From Verpa conica (taxonomy: Eukaryota; Ascomycota; Pezizomycetes; Pezizales; Morchellaceae), in assembly GCA_033030425.1 (NCBI GenBank), contig JAUFSD010000009.1, positions 620,001 to 684,000 of the forward strand: a stretch of DNA of 64,000 nucleotides, given 5' to 3'. The translations under genes and the position numbers were made by a program. A model generated the notes under the pieces. The model worked only from the letters and a program-made list of their open reading frames with translations, ran no database searches and was not told the DNA's origin. Shown here piece after piece: positions 11,250-22,035 of this stretch. The first letter of the stretch is position 1, and each line of letters starts with the position of its first letter.

Positions 11250-12270
11250 ATATTGACAATAAACAGAAGAGACAAGGAGATAAAAATTCTGCAGCGCCTA
11301 CAATCGAAAATACCCAAAACAGGTATAAAAGACGGAAATTATGGATAGGCTGAGTGTATATTGACATTCCGATTCTCTGCTCAGCTGAAGTTGGGCCCCA
11401 GAGCACTTCTGATGCCGAATATGTAGAGAGATAGGGAGACAAAGGTACTCGATTGACCAGCCCCTATTCTCTATATATACATCCAAATATCCCCTCAATT
11501 GCCCGCGGAGTTTCCTCGGAGCGGCAGATTGACAGCTCCCAAACTCCCGAGGGCCTTGCACACACCTAACGCTAACCGATTGGGGGAATCCATATCTAAC
11601 ACGTGACACACTGTACTTTGAGGTACTGTGGCTTGCTTTAGTTCAGACTAGACAGCTGTGTATGACTGAGGATATTGTCTAATGAATAACAAGCATTATA
11701 TATCTACTCGGCTAGCGTGCTCCACAATACGCGTAGCCGAGAATTATCAGACCGAGTGCTTCTTCGTGATTTTGACATTATTACCCGACCTTATTACTAC
11801 AGGGCTTTAGACCCCTGACTAAAAATATAGCTAGTGAATATATGTAGAAGTCCTGTCAGCCAATCAGGTCCCTAATAATCTATTTGAGGCTACAAGCCAG
11901 GCTCTTCAATATCCTAGAATTTCAAGCTATTTAAAGGATTTCTAGATACGAGTATTTAATAAACGCCGGAGTAATTTACCTCATAAATAAACCACAGCAT
12001 GCTTAACCGATTATCTTAAAAGATCAATAAAGAAACTCATATCCCTAGCCTTGTTATCTAACCTTCCTAGAATTCTTGGTGGATCGGTTGGAATGAATTG
12101 AGGGTAATGCTAGATCATATATCGGGGATGGTCTACTGGTGGCTGTAATCCAACAACGCTCGCCCATATCTTTACTAATTATCTAGTCTCTCCTGTTGGT
12201 AGTTTTTTTACAGATACACCCTCGCCTTCCCGACCGTATCTAACCCTGGGTTCTCGTAGATTTACTCGGG
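11250..12270. other. Gene-less AT-rich stretch
   Basis: Only short frames without domains. The sequence is rich in stop codons in all frames. No inverted repeat or tRNA-like structure recognised. Confidence 0.5.
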
Positions 12271-12279
12271 CCCTGAAAG

Positions 12280-12960
12280 GGAGGATGAACCCAACATCCC
12301 ACTGGGATAGTCTGGTAGACTCTTCCTCTTTTCCCTCTGGCGTGCTTTTTAGAGTTTCTTCTCAGAGAGCCGGCTGCATAGCTTCTACCTCTTTCTCAAT
12401 GATTTTCTGTTGTCTTCTAGCTTCCCCTTGCTCTCTCTCTTACTCTTCGGCTATTTTCCGCCAAAGGACCGCAGGTGGCTTTTTGAGTTGGATAAGTGCC
12501 TCTTTCTTATATTCATCATCTAGAAATGTTTGAACGTCACCCTCTAGGTTGCTTAGGTAATTGACGAGTGTAGGATGGTGCATTTCATTGATACCGAGAT
12601 ACGGTTTATCTTTCTGGATATCTTTCTCTATTTCGTAGTTAGGGGGTTTTTGATTAGAAGAGGTTGAAAGATAGGGCTCTTAGTTTTTATTTAGAGGCCA
12701 TAGGCTTTTGAGGGCTCTTTCTGCAGAAATCCGAGAGTAGAAATACTACCACAAACTCTATACCTTCGTCGCTCACTTGAAATTTCCGCAAACTCTTAGT
12801 CGGGAAACTTCCCCATAGCAATACTAGGAAAAAAGATTTGTGTCAATCCCAAGTCATCCCTGCCCCCCGTTCCTGTTCCGCTTCATCTTCCGTTTCTAGT
12901 ACCAATCCCGATTCAGACTTAGCGTTTCCATGCATATTGTTGTAGTTCTTTGATTCTCGA
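12280..12960 (-). pseudogene. Decayed partial copy of the neighbouring protein kinase gene
   Basis: Read on the minus strand, this stretch matches the C-terminal part of the intact kinase gene at 13944-15563 in the same order. The block around 12690-12830 aligns with 14450-14610: both share CTGCAGAAATCCGAGAGTA and CTTCGTCGCTCACT. The distal part (12300-12500) matches the Gln/Glu-rich tail. In that tail the frame is broken by TAA and TGA stops, as in ...LWRKIAEE-stop-EREQGEARRQQ.... The catalytic N-terminal half was not recognised. It is a tandem, same-strand, degenerate paralogue and is not expected to make protein. Confidence 0.75.
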
Positions 12961-13640
12961 CCTAAACCACTAGTTATTACTTATCATCCATTCAATAGAT
13001 AATGGAGCTGAACACTCACAAAGATGAAATAACAATACTGCAATATTGTATCCATTACCTTAACCTGCTACTCCTTATCTGAAGTATTCGAGGTACTACT
13101 TGATATTAATACCGGTCCGAAGCAAGCAGTTAATTTTCTGGTATTCATTTTTTTAACATGACAGGTTTTCTGCACATGGTATAAATGTAAAGCCAAGCTC
13201 CTTAATGCCGCGTAATTCGGATCCGGTAGCTTATTAATAACCTCGTGGATCTTATCTCTTCGGGTTATACAATGAGCTCTTCGTGGTATATTGTGAATAA
13301 AGGGCCCGGAAGTTTGCGGACGGGTTTTCCGAGAGTAGATTCAATGGGTTTTATATCATAGAAGAAATCTTTCTGCCACCCGAGATTAACATAGAACTGT
13401 TTTTGGTTGTCGGGGTTGTGTGTAAGATTGGCATGTTTCTTTTGACCTCCAAGGTGGTATATTCCTCTTATGTAGAGATCATAGACTCTAATAGGCCATG
13501 TATATGCATCAGGTACACATTACCTCATACAAATAACTTGGGAAAAGGCAATAAACTACGCATTTACCTGCGAGGCTTGTGGGAAATGCATCACCTGAAG
13601 CATTTTATGATTCATTTACTAAGAGTTACTCTTTCCACTG
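12961..13640. other. Spacer between kinase copies
   Basis: No supported gene. The sequence at 13270-13560 is moderately GC-rich and could be another relic, but I recognise no protein in it. The open frame at 13403-13720 runs into the pyrimidine tract and has no domain. Confidence 0.4.
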
Positions 13641-13775
13641 CCTTTACTTATCCTTTTCCCCTATCCTTTCCTGTCCCTTATATACCCTTTCCCTACCCTT
13701 TTCTCTACCCTTTCCACTAGCCTTTCCCTAGCCTTTCCGCTCCCTTACCCTTTTCCCTACCCTTTCCACCACCCT
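13641..13775. repeat. Pyrimidine-rich minisatellite (CCCTTTNCCTA-like)
   Basis: Irregular tandem repeat of CCCTTTTCC, CCCTACC and CCTTTCC words on the plus strand (purine-rich on the kinase coding strand). It lies just beyond the 3' end of the kinase gene. Confidence 0.8.
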
Positions 13776-13943
13776 TTTGCCTATGTACTATTTTCTGAGG
13801 TAATATAGACAAAGAATCAAGCCAGAAGATATCAACAAATGGTCTATATGATAAGTGGTCTGAATAGCGCTGAGCTACAGAGGTTCAACTCCCAGTGGAC
13901 TGGGTTTTTTTTTAGTAGAGTAAATACTTGGGAAATGTGTAGG

Positions 13944-15563
13944 TTATTTTGTTGGGTAAATTGCTAGGTAAAGCATGCAATTTCCCTTAATGTACTTTTC
14001 ATAACTTGCTTTGGCAAGGCTGAAACCTATGGGCTGGCTTGTAACTATGGGGTTGGACTCTCGCTTCAATTGACTTTTCCTTTGCTCCGATAGTCTCTCT
14101 CCCATCACTCGTCCTATCCCGGTACCCACCCCCCTAGATGGCCCACCCCCTTCCCGCATTCCCCATGGTCGCACTCTCTCAACTAGCCCTCTCCACAATC
14201 GCCCCTCCTCCAATTGCAATTGCTCTTCCTCTAGTTGTAATCGCTGTTCCTCCGATAGCTCCCTCTCTAATCGTTTTCTCTGCAATTGTTCCTCCCGCGG
14301 CTTAGGCGGCTTCGTTATACTATCTCTCTGCGCTAGTTGTTGATCTTGTGTGATTGACTGCTTGCCCAATTCCCTGCCCTCCAAGACCCCCCCCTCTTGT
14401 TGCTCTCGCTCATTTCCCTCTTTTAAATAATAGGGCTCTTGACTTTCGCTCAAAAGCCATCGGCTCTTAAGGGCTTCCTCTGCAGAAATCCGAGAGTAAG
14501 GATCAGCAGCTAACAGCGTTACTACAAAATATATCCCTTCGTCGCTCACTCCGGATTTTTGTAAGCTCTCGATTGGGAAGCTTTGATTGCCACGACAATA
14601 GTCTGAAAAAAGACCCATATCTGTCACAGGTGGCTCCGGCTCGCGTTCGGCTTTTGGCTTTAGCCCCGATTCTAGTTCAGAGTCGGAATCATCTGGCAGA
14701 AGGAATGGTATTTCCGAAGTCAAGGTTTCATGCGTTAGGATACCTAGAGACCATATATCCACAGAATTTGTATATGACCCCTTGAACCTCCGTGGAAATG
14801 TGAACCCCTGTAGTTCAGGGGCAAGATAGCCCGAACTACCACACTTTGTCCGCAAAGAAGTTCCATTCTGATCTTTTGATAACCCGAAGTCGGCGATTTT
14901 GACCCGGATCGGTGAGATAGAAGCAATGAGGATATTCTATATATTTGCAATTAGCTTATACGTAGGTACTGATAAGCTCTGATCCGCCATGGGACAAACC
15001 TTAGGCTTTATATCGCGATGGCATATATTTTGCTTGTGTAAAATAACAAGCCCTTCCAGAAGTTGAGTTACAATACCTTTGGCCTCTGATTTTGCTTTTG
15101 GCCCAAACTTTTTGAGGTATTGGTCTAGGTCACCATGCTCGAGGTACTCCATCGCGAAGAATACGAAGTCTCTATGTTCGTACCAACCGAGAAACTGCAC
15201 GAATACGGTTTTGTGCTGGTGTTCTACTGTTAGTCCTAAATACTAGTCCTAAAGCCTAGGGAGACTTACGTTTCTAAGCTGTGCCAAAATCTTCAGCTCA
15301 CGTGACCAATCTACTTTTCTGGCTACCCGAGGTAACCTTTTTACGGCTCTTAGTTGCCCTCCTTGTGCTTCTTCAAGCCAAACGGTTTCAAATCCCCCAA
15401 CACCGATGTCTCTTATACGCATCCATTTGTTTAGGATCCCGGATTCTCCTTGTCCTGTAAGGCCTAGTGTAGGTGTTATGTGGATCGTATTGTTGTCCTC
15501 GTCGAATGTGGTTTCCAATCTACAGAAATCGATTTCCGGGGTTATAGTTGCATAGTTCCTCAT
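13944..15563 (-). CDS. Serine/threonine protein kinase with charged C-terminal tail
   Basis: Three exons: 15563-15270, 15215-15000 and 14936-13944, giving 500 residues. All kinase motifs are present: glycine loop IGVGGFETVW (about 53-62), VAIK-type lysine in AVKRL (about 75), αC glutamate in SREL, HRDIKPKN (about 164-171, catalytic Asp), DFGLS (about 186), the APE motif in GYLAPELQG, and DIWSLGIL. The activation segment resembles CAMK-group kinases. The C-terminal 150 residues are rich in Gln, Glu and Arg (EEQLQLEEGRL) and probably form a coiled coil. Splice sites restore RN-HKTVFVQFLGWYEH and KPK-NILIA. Substrate is unknown. A decayed copy of the 3' half lies just downstream, so this may belong to an expanded kinase family. 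Confidence 0.88.
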
Positions 15564-16607
15564 TATGACTAGGAGCTAGTAAATCATGGGGTAAAAAGAT
15601 TGTAGTATAGATGAATTACTTCTTAGATTCCAGCAAAACTATCAGACAGAAAGCCATCGACCCACCCCTTTTTCATGCACTGGTCAGTCATTGGTCTCAT
15701 ACCGTTTGTAAATTTAACCGGACTCACGTATAAGCGTATATTGTAGTACAGCACAGCCGCCCTATAAGAATTTTCTATAAGAGTATGAATACGTGGCCCA
15801 GACCGGACATGAGATAATGTGTGCTAGTATTCCCCTATAAGAATATCCGCTCACATAGGGCGACTGCATTATACCAGTAAACGCTGCCAGGAAAACTGCG
15901 CCTTGTGTCACTGCGCCGAGCCCACTTAGAGGTTGAGAACCCCGAATCTGCCGAGTAGACACCGTGAAAACAAGGGTTAGGATTGTATATATCTATAGAT
16001 AGATGGAGGAGCAGTACTAGTCTAATCAACAGCCATCATCTGTTATACGTTAACAGCCACTATGAAAACATCGACAGACACAGTACTTGAATATGGAAGC
16101 CGAGTGCTATCTAGAGATTTTTGTGTAGTAAATTCAGCGCTAAACTATGTACCCGTAGTCCCCAAAAGTTTCCGGAATCTGGTAAGACAGCAGGAAAGCT
16201 GCCATAGGGGCTAGGCACGAGACTAGAGACTATATATATAGCTACGTGACCTTCAGTCATGAAGAGAATCTATCCGCATTTTATGACACCGTTGATTTGT
16301 CGTTCTACAGTCTATAGAACACAGGACAGCCTACAGTGGTTGGCCGTCAAAATTCATCAACTCAGTTTCTTTAGCCCTCGGTTGTATGGGCTCAACGAAC
16401 CCTAACTCAATATCAAACAGTATACGAGTAGAGTAGAGTATTGTGTTCGGCCCCGGTAGCGCAGCGGCCCCTCGGGCAAGAGAAATTGATAAAATACTAG
16501 AGGTTTCATTCATTACTCAGCTCGCTTCGTTCAGGGCATGCGACCCCCCAAATTGCATCGGGCCGGGCAATTGGCAATTGACAATGATCACGACCTATGG
16601 AAGAGCA
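15564..16607. other. Gene-less region upstream of the kinase gene
   Basis: Presumably holds the kinase promoter. Around 15745-15885 two arms containing CGCCCTAT face each other and may be the ends of a very degenerate MITE of about 140 bp. At 16211-16228 lies CTAGGCACGAGACTAGAG, repeated exactly at 26097-26114. No gene is supported. Confidence 0.5.
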
Positions 16608-16979
16608 AATGTGTCATAATTCAATTTCCCACTGGTGGTAAAATCATAGACCAACATGCTAGAATACAGTATCAAACCGGACCACTTTTCTGGAATACTA
16701 TAGTGGTCCACAATAGCCCACTGGTCTAACACAAATATCTCACACATAACTATCCCTTTAATCCTGATCTAGGCCTTATCTTTCCCTTTAGAGGCAATAT
16801 CCAAGGATCCAGCTTCAAGTGGTGCTTCATGTATTTTAATTGGTAAATTTGCATGTCTTACTTAATCTTTTAATTGTGGACCATCATAGTATTCTAGACA
16901 GATAGTCCGGTTTTATACTGTATTCCAGCATGTTTGCCCATGATTTTACCACCAGTGGGAAAATTCATTTTTGACACAT
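16608..16979. mobile_element. MITE-like element with ~105-bp terminal inverted repeats
   Basis: The left arm (16608-16713) and the reverse complement of the right arm (16873-16979) match over their whole length with scattered differences. Both begin AATGTGTCA and share CCCACTGGTGGTAAAATCAT, then AATACAGTAT, AACCGGAC and TGGTCCACAAT. About 160 bp of unrelated sequence lies between them. There is no coding capacity, so the element would be non-autonomous. I could not identify a target duplication, so the superfamily is open. Confidence 0.8.
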
Positions 16980-17027
16980 TAGACGCCCCATAGACTAGTA
17001 GCTTACTAAGCGCTTTCCCCCTAATAA

Positions 17028-17345
17028 TTAAAATTCCAGAAGTATGTAAACCTTCCAACCAATATGTTTCCTACGTTTATGTTTATTCTCTCGCTCCTCT
17101 GATACTCTCGATGAGGGCGAGAAGAAGGATGAAATGATACTGGAAGCGGACGATGACTCGTTTACATTAGTATTACTAAGCAGGAGGCCAGTCAATGCCA
17201 AATAAAGTTGCCCGTTACAGACAAGGTTTCTATGGGATGGCCTTACAAGATTTATAAAGACTAAAGATATGAGGTCACCCAAACTGAGGCTATCGCAAAT
17301 CTCGAGAAGGAATTTATTTGAAAGGCTGAGGATGTTCGCTGACAT
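17028..17345 (-). CDS. Short F-box-like protein or gene fragment
   Basis: 105 codons from an ATG. The N-terminus (LSLSNKFLLEICDSLSLGDL) resembles an F-box, like the start of the F-box/ankyrin gene at 1868. A Ser-rich then Arg/Lys-rich region follows, and the frame stops without ankyrin or other substrate-binding repeats. Family members are usually several hundred residues long, so this is probably a 5' fragment. The palindromic element ends only 48 bp beyond the stop codon, so insertion may have removed the rest. Expression is doubtful. Confidence 0.45.
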   Translation of the reverse strand: MSANILSLSNKFLLEICDSLSLGDLISLVFINLVRPSHRNLVCNGQLYLALTGLLLSNTNVNESSSASSIISSFFSPSSRVSEERENKHKRRKHIGWKVYILLEF

Positions 17346-18148
17346 AAGATTCTGTAGTGTGTAAGATTGTATTACGGTGTTTATTTACTGGAATGGTGTC
17401 GGTATACTGGAGAAAAAATTACTAAACCAGCAACAAATCAACTTCTAATTCATGGAAAATCACTCGATGCGACCTTCATGAGAGATGATATGAAAGTCGG
17501 ATAGAAGTGTGGTCAGGGGGAAGCTGCAGCGTGTGCTAGCACGTGGTCTATATATATATATATGTATATGTCCCCCTCAGTGGCTAGTGATATACTTCTC
17601 GGTGATTTGTGCTGCTTGGGCTTTTAGCTCTCCCAAAGCCTCCTACGTCGGCCAGCTCTCATCAAGTCTGTTTTTACCCTAGATACATCTAACTTAAATA
17701 CTGTGGAGCAAGCTAGTTGATATACACTAGTAGATAGATATACAGATCACCGGCACCACTTAGAGAATATCATCATCATCTAATCATACCCAGCTATCCG
17801 GTTTGAACTGGAGCGAGCTACAATACCTTGTTTCAACAGGAGACCCCTAATTAGACTACTAGTGAAAAATCAAGAGAGTTTTAAGAGAACAGTAGTATAG
17901 TATAAGCAGCTGAGATATTGCTATGGTGTTGTCATTGATACTAGGATGGCGTTTACCTAAGTTGTTAAGCCTACCTAACCCTAACTTAGCCTAACTAAGT
18001 CTAACTAAGCCTAAAAATAGCCCTAAAAATAGGCGGCCCCGAATCGTTGACTTTGTAAATGTTAATTTCTAGCAATACCGGCACCCTTCAGCTATCGCGT
18101 TATTTAAATGCTTTTCTGAAAGATTAGTAGGATATCCGTGAATGGGAA
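17346..18148. other. Gene-less stretch with simple repeats
   Basis: Contains a (TA)n tract near 17549-17565 and a short tandem of CCTAACTTAG/CCTAACTAAGT words at about 17970-18035. No gene or tRNA is seen. Confidence 0.5.
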
Positions 18149-18438
18149 ATATGTTCTGGCCCATTGGGGGGACGTCCCCTCAACGGGCCAACCTGTTGGA
18201 GGGATGTCCTCTATATGGGCCAGCCTACGTCCCCTGTATGGGCAACAACATAAAAAAAACCCTGGCCACAAAAAAACACTCAGAACAAAGCTTCCAGCCT
18301 CCTAAAAGTTTAATAAAATAGTTCAAGAAAAATCCATATTCTCTAGCTATTATTCTTATTCTTTTGAGTGTGCCTGTATTAATTAGGCTATACTTTGTTG
18401 GCCCGCCCATGGGTGTCCCTCCAACGGGCCAGAACATA
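18149..18438. mobile_element. Small element with palindromic inverted ends
   Basis: The ends are inverted copies: the left reads ATGTTCTGGCCCATTGG, and the right, reverse complemented, reads ATGTTCTGGCCCGTTGG. Each end is itself a near-palindrome of about 31 bp bounded by GGCCC and GGGCC (18158-18189 and 18400-18430). A further related GGAGGGATGTCC...GGGCC unit lies at 18196-18222. The interior is AT-rich without coding capacity. Confidence 0.6.
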
Positions 18439-19583
18439 TACATATGATGAGATGAGGGAATGGATAGTGATAGAGATTCTCGCATTGCCGATTTATGCTA
18501 GATAAGACAGATGAAGCAACCAGTCTATAAACCATTATGCGCTCACTAAGATGATATAGAAATCCTATCTTCTTGAATAACATGGTGGAATTTAGTTTCG
18601 TCTGGTGTACTCTTCCTAGTTAAACTAGTCAAATACCCTCAATTAATAGAACTTTAATCTGCCAGCCCCCTTGGCCCGAATATCTTCCAGTCGGTTTTGA
18701 CCTCGATATCGAATTCTTCTCTGATATTTAAACTGATGAGAAATTTCCCTTGATCCCACCGACCTAGTGACTTCTTTAAACACTAGGAATAGTGAAAAGA
18801 TAAAACTTAATCTTTTACAAGATCGAGCATGTAGCGTCTTTTAATGCCTACTCGAGTGCTCATGGTCGATGATAATGATATAGTTGCTAGTGGGTGAATA
18901 GGTATCACGGGATCTTAGACTTAATATAATGCTGAGAAGTGACGTCTTCGTCTGTGTGTATATACTTGTTCAGCTGTTCGCAACTTATTACTTCAATAAA
19001 CATGCTGCCTAGCCACCTGCTTATGTCAATATTAGTGGGCTTGATGGACGTGTGTGTTTCTACTGTTATGTGATTCAGGGTGCTAAGTGAATGTCCTGTG
19101 AGATGATGAAGGGAGTGGTCGTTCGGCACCAAGAAGTGTGGCTGACCGCATGATAATCCATGACGCGCATCCTGTCACGTGATCCCACATGATTGTATCC
19201 CAACACCACATTCCATTGAATCCCAATAACATCTACAAGGAAGACTCCATCTAGGTCACTTCACCCCCCACTCCTCACTCATTGAATACACCCCTCTCCC
19301 ATTTAATACACAAAACAACATCTCCATCCTCCCAAAACTCCGAGTGTTGCGTAACCCTGTCTCTCTTTCTCCGCCAAGCCACAGCACTGCCGCTTGGTGA
19401 CGAAATCGGACCACGGCTTCTCGTCTTGGAAACACTTGGAGATCCCGCTTTCCCGCTCACAACACCACCTTAAAACCGACGACGGACCTTAGTGTTCCCT
19501 TTCCCATCGGTTCTTGTGTACAGCGAGAGTTAATATCAACAAGTATACTCTATCACCCGCCGTAGAGAATATAGTCAGTAGCT
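18439..19583. other. Gene-less region and hob3 upstream sequence
   Basis: No supported gene. From about 19190 the base composition becomes richer in C on the plus strand and resembles a fungal 5' leader/promoter leading to hob3. Confidence 0.5.
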
Positions 19584-20629
19584 ATGAGTTGGGCAGGTAT
19601 GACAGCACCCTCACCAAGCGCCCGGATGGGGGGATGGAGGTGGAGAATAGTAAGAGAAGCGAAGACTGACGGATAAACTTATAGGGTTCAAAAAGACTGT
19701 AAACCGGACTACGGTCCAGGTCATGATGAAAGCCGGTTAGTGAGCATCCTAAAATCCTCCCCCTGAAGAATCCAACTAATACATTCAATAGGTCAAATCG
19801 AAAAGACAAACGACCGTGACTACGAGGTAGAGGAGCGCCGTTTCCGAACTATGGAAGCGGCTGCAACAAAGCTCCAAAAAGAAGCAAAAGGCTATCTCGA
19901 TGCCCTCCGAGGTCCTCCCCGCCCTCTCCCGATTCTTGACACCCCCGTAAAAAATCCTACTGACACACCCAAAGCAATGACAGCCTCCCAGATGCGCATC
20001 GCCGAGACAATCGACGCTTTCTACGGCGATGCAGGCACCCGTGACGGTGTCTCACGCTCTTATAAACAAGCTGTGGACGAGCTCGACGCGGAAACTATCA
20101 AAGCTCTCGACGGACCCTATCGAACCACCGTTCTTGAGCCTATATCACGTTTCTGCGCATACTTCCCTGACATCAATGAGTGCATTAAAAAGCGCAATCA
20201 CAAGCTCCTTGATTACGACCAGATGCGCGCGAAGGTTAAGAAGCTCGTTGAGAAGCCGGATAAGGATCCTGGAAAGCTACCGAGGACAGAGAAGGAGGCA
20301 CAGATGGCGAAGGATGTTTATGAGGCGTTGAATGAGCAGCTTACAACAGAACTGCCGCAGCTGATTGATTTGAGAGTGCCGTATTTGGACCCGAGTTTTG
20401 AGGCGTTGGTGAAGATTCAGCTGAGATGTAAGCTCTCTCCCGTAATACTATAGGTAGGCCTTTTTGCTAATTGTAGGTAGTCTGTGCGGAGGCGTATTCA
20501 AGAATGGCTCAGGTACAACAGTACCTGGACCCGTCAACGCGGGAACAATATGCGCAGGGACATCTTGATCAGAGGGTGGAGCAGGTATTGCAAGAGATTA
20601 GGGATTTGAGTATTGCTGGTGCTTCTTAA
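19584..20629 (+). CDS. hob3: BAR-domain protein Hob3/Rvs161
   Basis: Five exons: 19584-19596, 19685-19735, 19792-19911, 19975-20427 and 20481-20629, giving 261 residues (yeast Rvs161 has 265). The joined N-terminus MSWAGFKKTVNRTTVQVMMK then GQIEKTNDRDYEVEERRFR is diagnostic. The whole protein is one N-BAR domain; Hob3/Rvs161 dimerises with the Rvs167 type of amphiphysin and bends membranes in endocytosis and actin organisation. The intron at 19912-19974 is 63 bp long, has no in-frame stop and can be misread as coding. Removing it restores the conserved LDALRAMTASQMRIAETID, while keeping it adds 21 foreign residues. The last splice uses GATGGTAGTC-type phase 1 joining to give LRFCAEAYSRM. Confidence 0.95.
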
Positions 20630-21307
20630 GTGGGATACGGACAATAGGAGGATATGGAAAGGGGGGACTGCAGAAAGAGCTTATATACTTTACCCTATTC
20701 TAGAAATCAGGCTTTTCTTTGGTTTTTTTTTAGTATTTTTATTATTCCTGTTTAGCGGCAAGTGAGCATTTTGCTATTTCTTGGGGGGGGGGGGGGTTGC
20801 TTCAAGTTTTTATAGACCTGCTTTTGCGGTTTAGGGAACTAGGGCTGGTTTATGTTTGTAGAATTTAGTATCAGTTCTCGAGAAAGAAAAAAACATCATT
20901 GACCCCTAACCCCACTATGATATCTTATCATACAATTCTATGCACACAAAAAAAATGAAAAGGAAATAGAGAGGAGTATTTTTATAAAAAAAGCTTCTAT
21001 CACGCCTATTTTTCAGCCTACCCCTTATTCTTTACTCCTCGACTTGACCCAGAGCAAGACTTCGGATGAAACGCCAGGGAGAGAAATAACAAAGGATTCG
21101 TATATGAACAAACAGATGACCGACGCTGCCCCCAAGACATGCAAAAGAAAGAAGGAAAAAATAGTAAGATATATCGACAAGAACTTATTTACCGAACGAG
21201 TGTATACGGCGAGATGTTTCCGGGGGCTGATTCGGTGGGGGTTGATATGTCGATAGTAGAGCCGATTTAATATCCCACCCACCAGCCCTTAAGCCCCACC
21301 CACCAGG
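20630..21307. other. Intergenic region between hob3 and PAM16
   Basis: Holds both 3' ends of convergent genes, a G tract (about 20785-20796) and A/T-rich runs. A minus-strand open frame at 21025-21282 with a hydrophobic segment begins at GTG behind a stop and has no ATG near its start, so it is not called. Confidence 0.5.
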
Positions 21308-21786
21308 CTATTTATAAACCTTCGGTTTCCACCCCTTCTCAATCTCCTCCGCCCTCGCCGCCTTCTCAGCTGCCTCCCTCACCTCCGCCTCGATCCTCTC
21401 TCTGGCCCTCAACACCTTACTCTGCAGATAAAAGCTCCCCCCCTTCTTCGGATCATTCGCATCAAACAACTTCTTGAACCTCTCCATCACACTTTCCAAA
21501 TCAGCCTTGCCACCCTGCGGCGGCTTCACATTCAGTATCCGACATGCCTCGTCGAGCGTGAGGCCGGAATGGGCGCGGAGGGTTGCCATCTGTGAGTCGG
21601 GGACCCGACCGGCTGCTGCAGCTTTTGCGTATTTTTGTGTGGCTTGGGCTTGTCGCCAGGCTTCGACGAAGGCTCGGCCGACCACTCGCCCGCCGACGAG
21701 TGCGATCTGGAATATTATTCGGTGGGCCTGTGGAGGGCATGTTAGTGGGGGGGGGGTTCGTAGAAGGGGTGGAGGATGTGTACCAT
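21308..21786 (-). CDS. PAM16: Mitochondrial import motor subunit Pam16/Tim16
   Basis: Two exons: 21786-21784 (the ATG alone) and 21727-21308, joined across a 56-bp intron, giving 140 residues. The product starts M-AHRIIFQIALVGGRVVGRAF, as in fungal Tim16. It has the degenerate J-like domain with LTLDEACRILNV and lacks the HPD tripeptide that activates Hsp70. A charged helical C-terminus follows. Pam16 pairs with Pam18 at the TIM23 channel in the inner membrane and holds its J domain in check. The exon that carries only the start codon follows from conservation: AHRII begins exactly at the acceptor. It is divergent from DBP7. Confidence 0.92.
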
Positions 21787-22035
21787 GTTTGTGCAATTGG
21801 GTGTGCTGGAATGTGGGGGGAATAGAGGTGGGGAGGGTTCTTCCCTTTAGATTCCAGTTGGGGCGAGTCTCAAAGTATTTTCAAGATCTCCAGGGGCCGG
21901 GTAACAGGTGTGACATCCCACACCCCACCATAGTACTATGTGCGCCTGGTCAAAGCGTCCCCTAGAAAATTTCCAAATGGTTGAGGTGGGAATATCAATA
22001 TTCTCTATACACCAACAACAACACCACCGGGAAAG
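21787..22035. promoter_or_regulatory. Divergent PAM16/DBP7 promoter region
   Basis: 249 bp between the two start codons. It holds C/T-rich leader sequence towards DBP7 (CACCAACAACAACACCACC). No canonical TATA box is evident. Confidence 0.45.

Noticed and set aside
13838..13912. Further SINE or tRNA relic (GGTTCAACTCC followed by CTGGGTTTTTTTTT)
   Set aside because: The B-box-like word and the CTGGG plus T-run resemble the SINE tail, but the rest does not align; too weak to call.
21025..21282. Minus-strand frame with a hydrophobic segment between hob3 and PAM16
   Set aside because: Starts at GTG directly behind a stop, has no ATG near its start, and no recognised family; it lies in the convergent 3' region.
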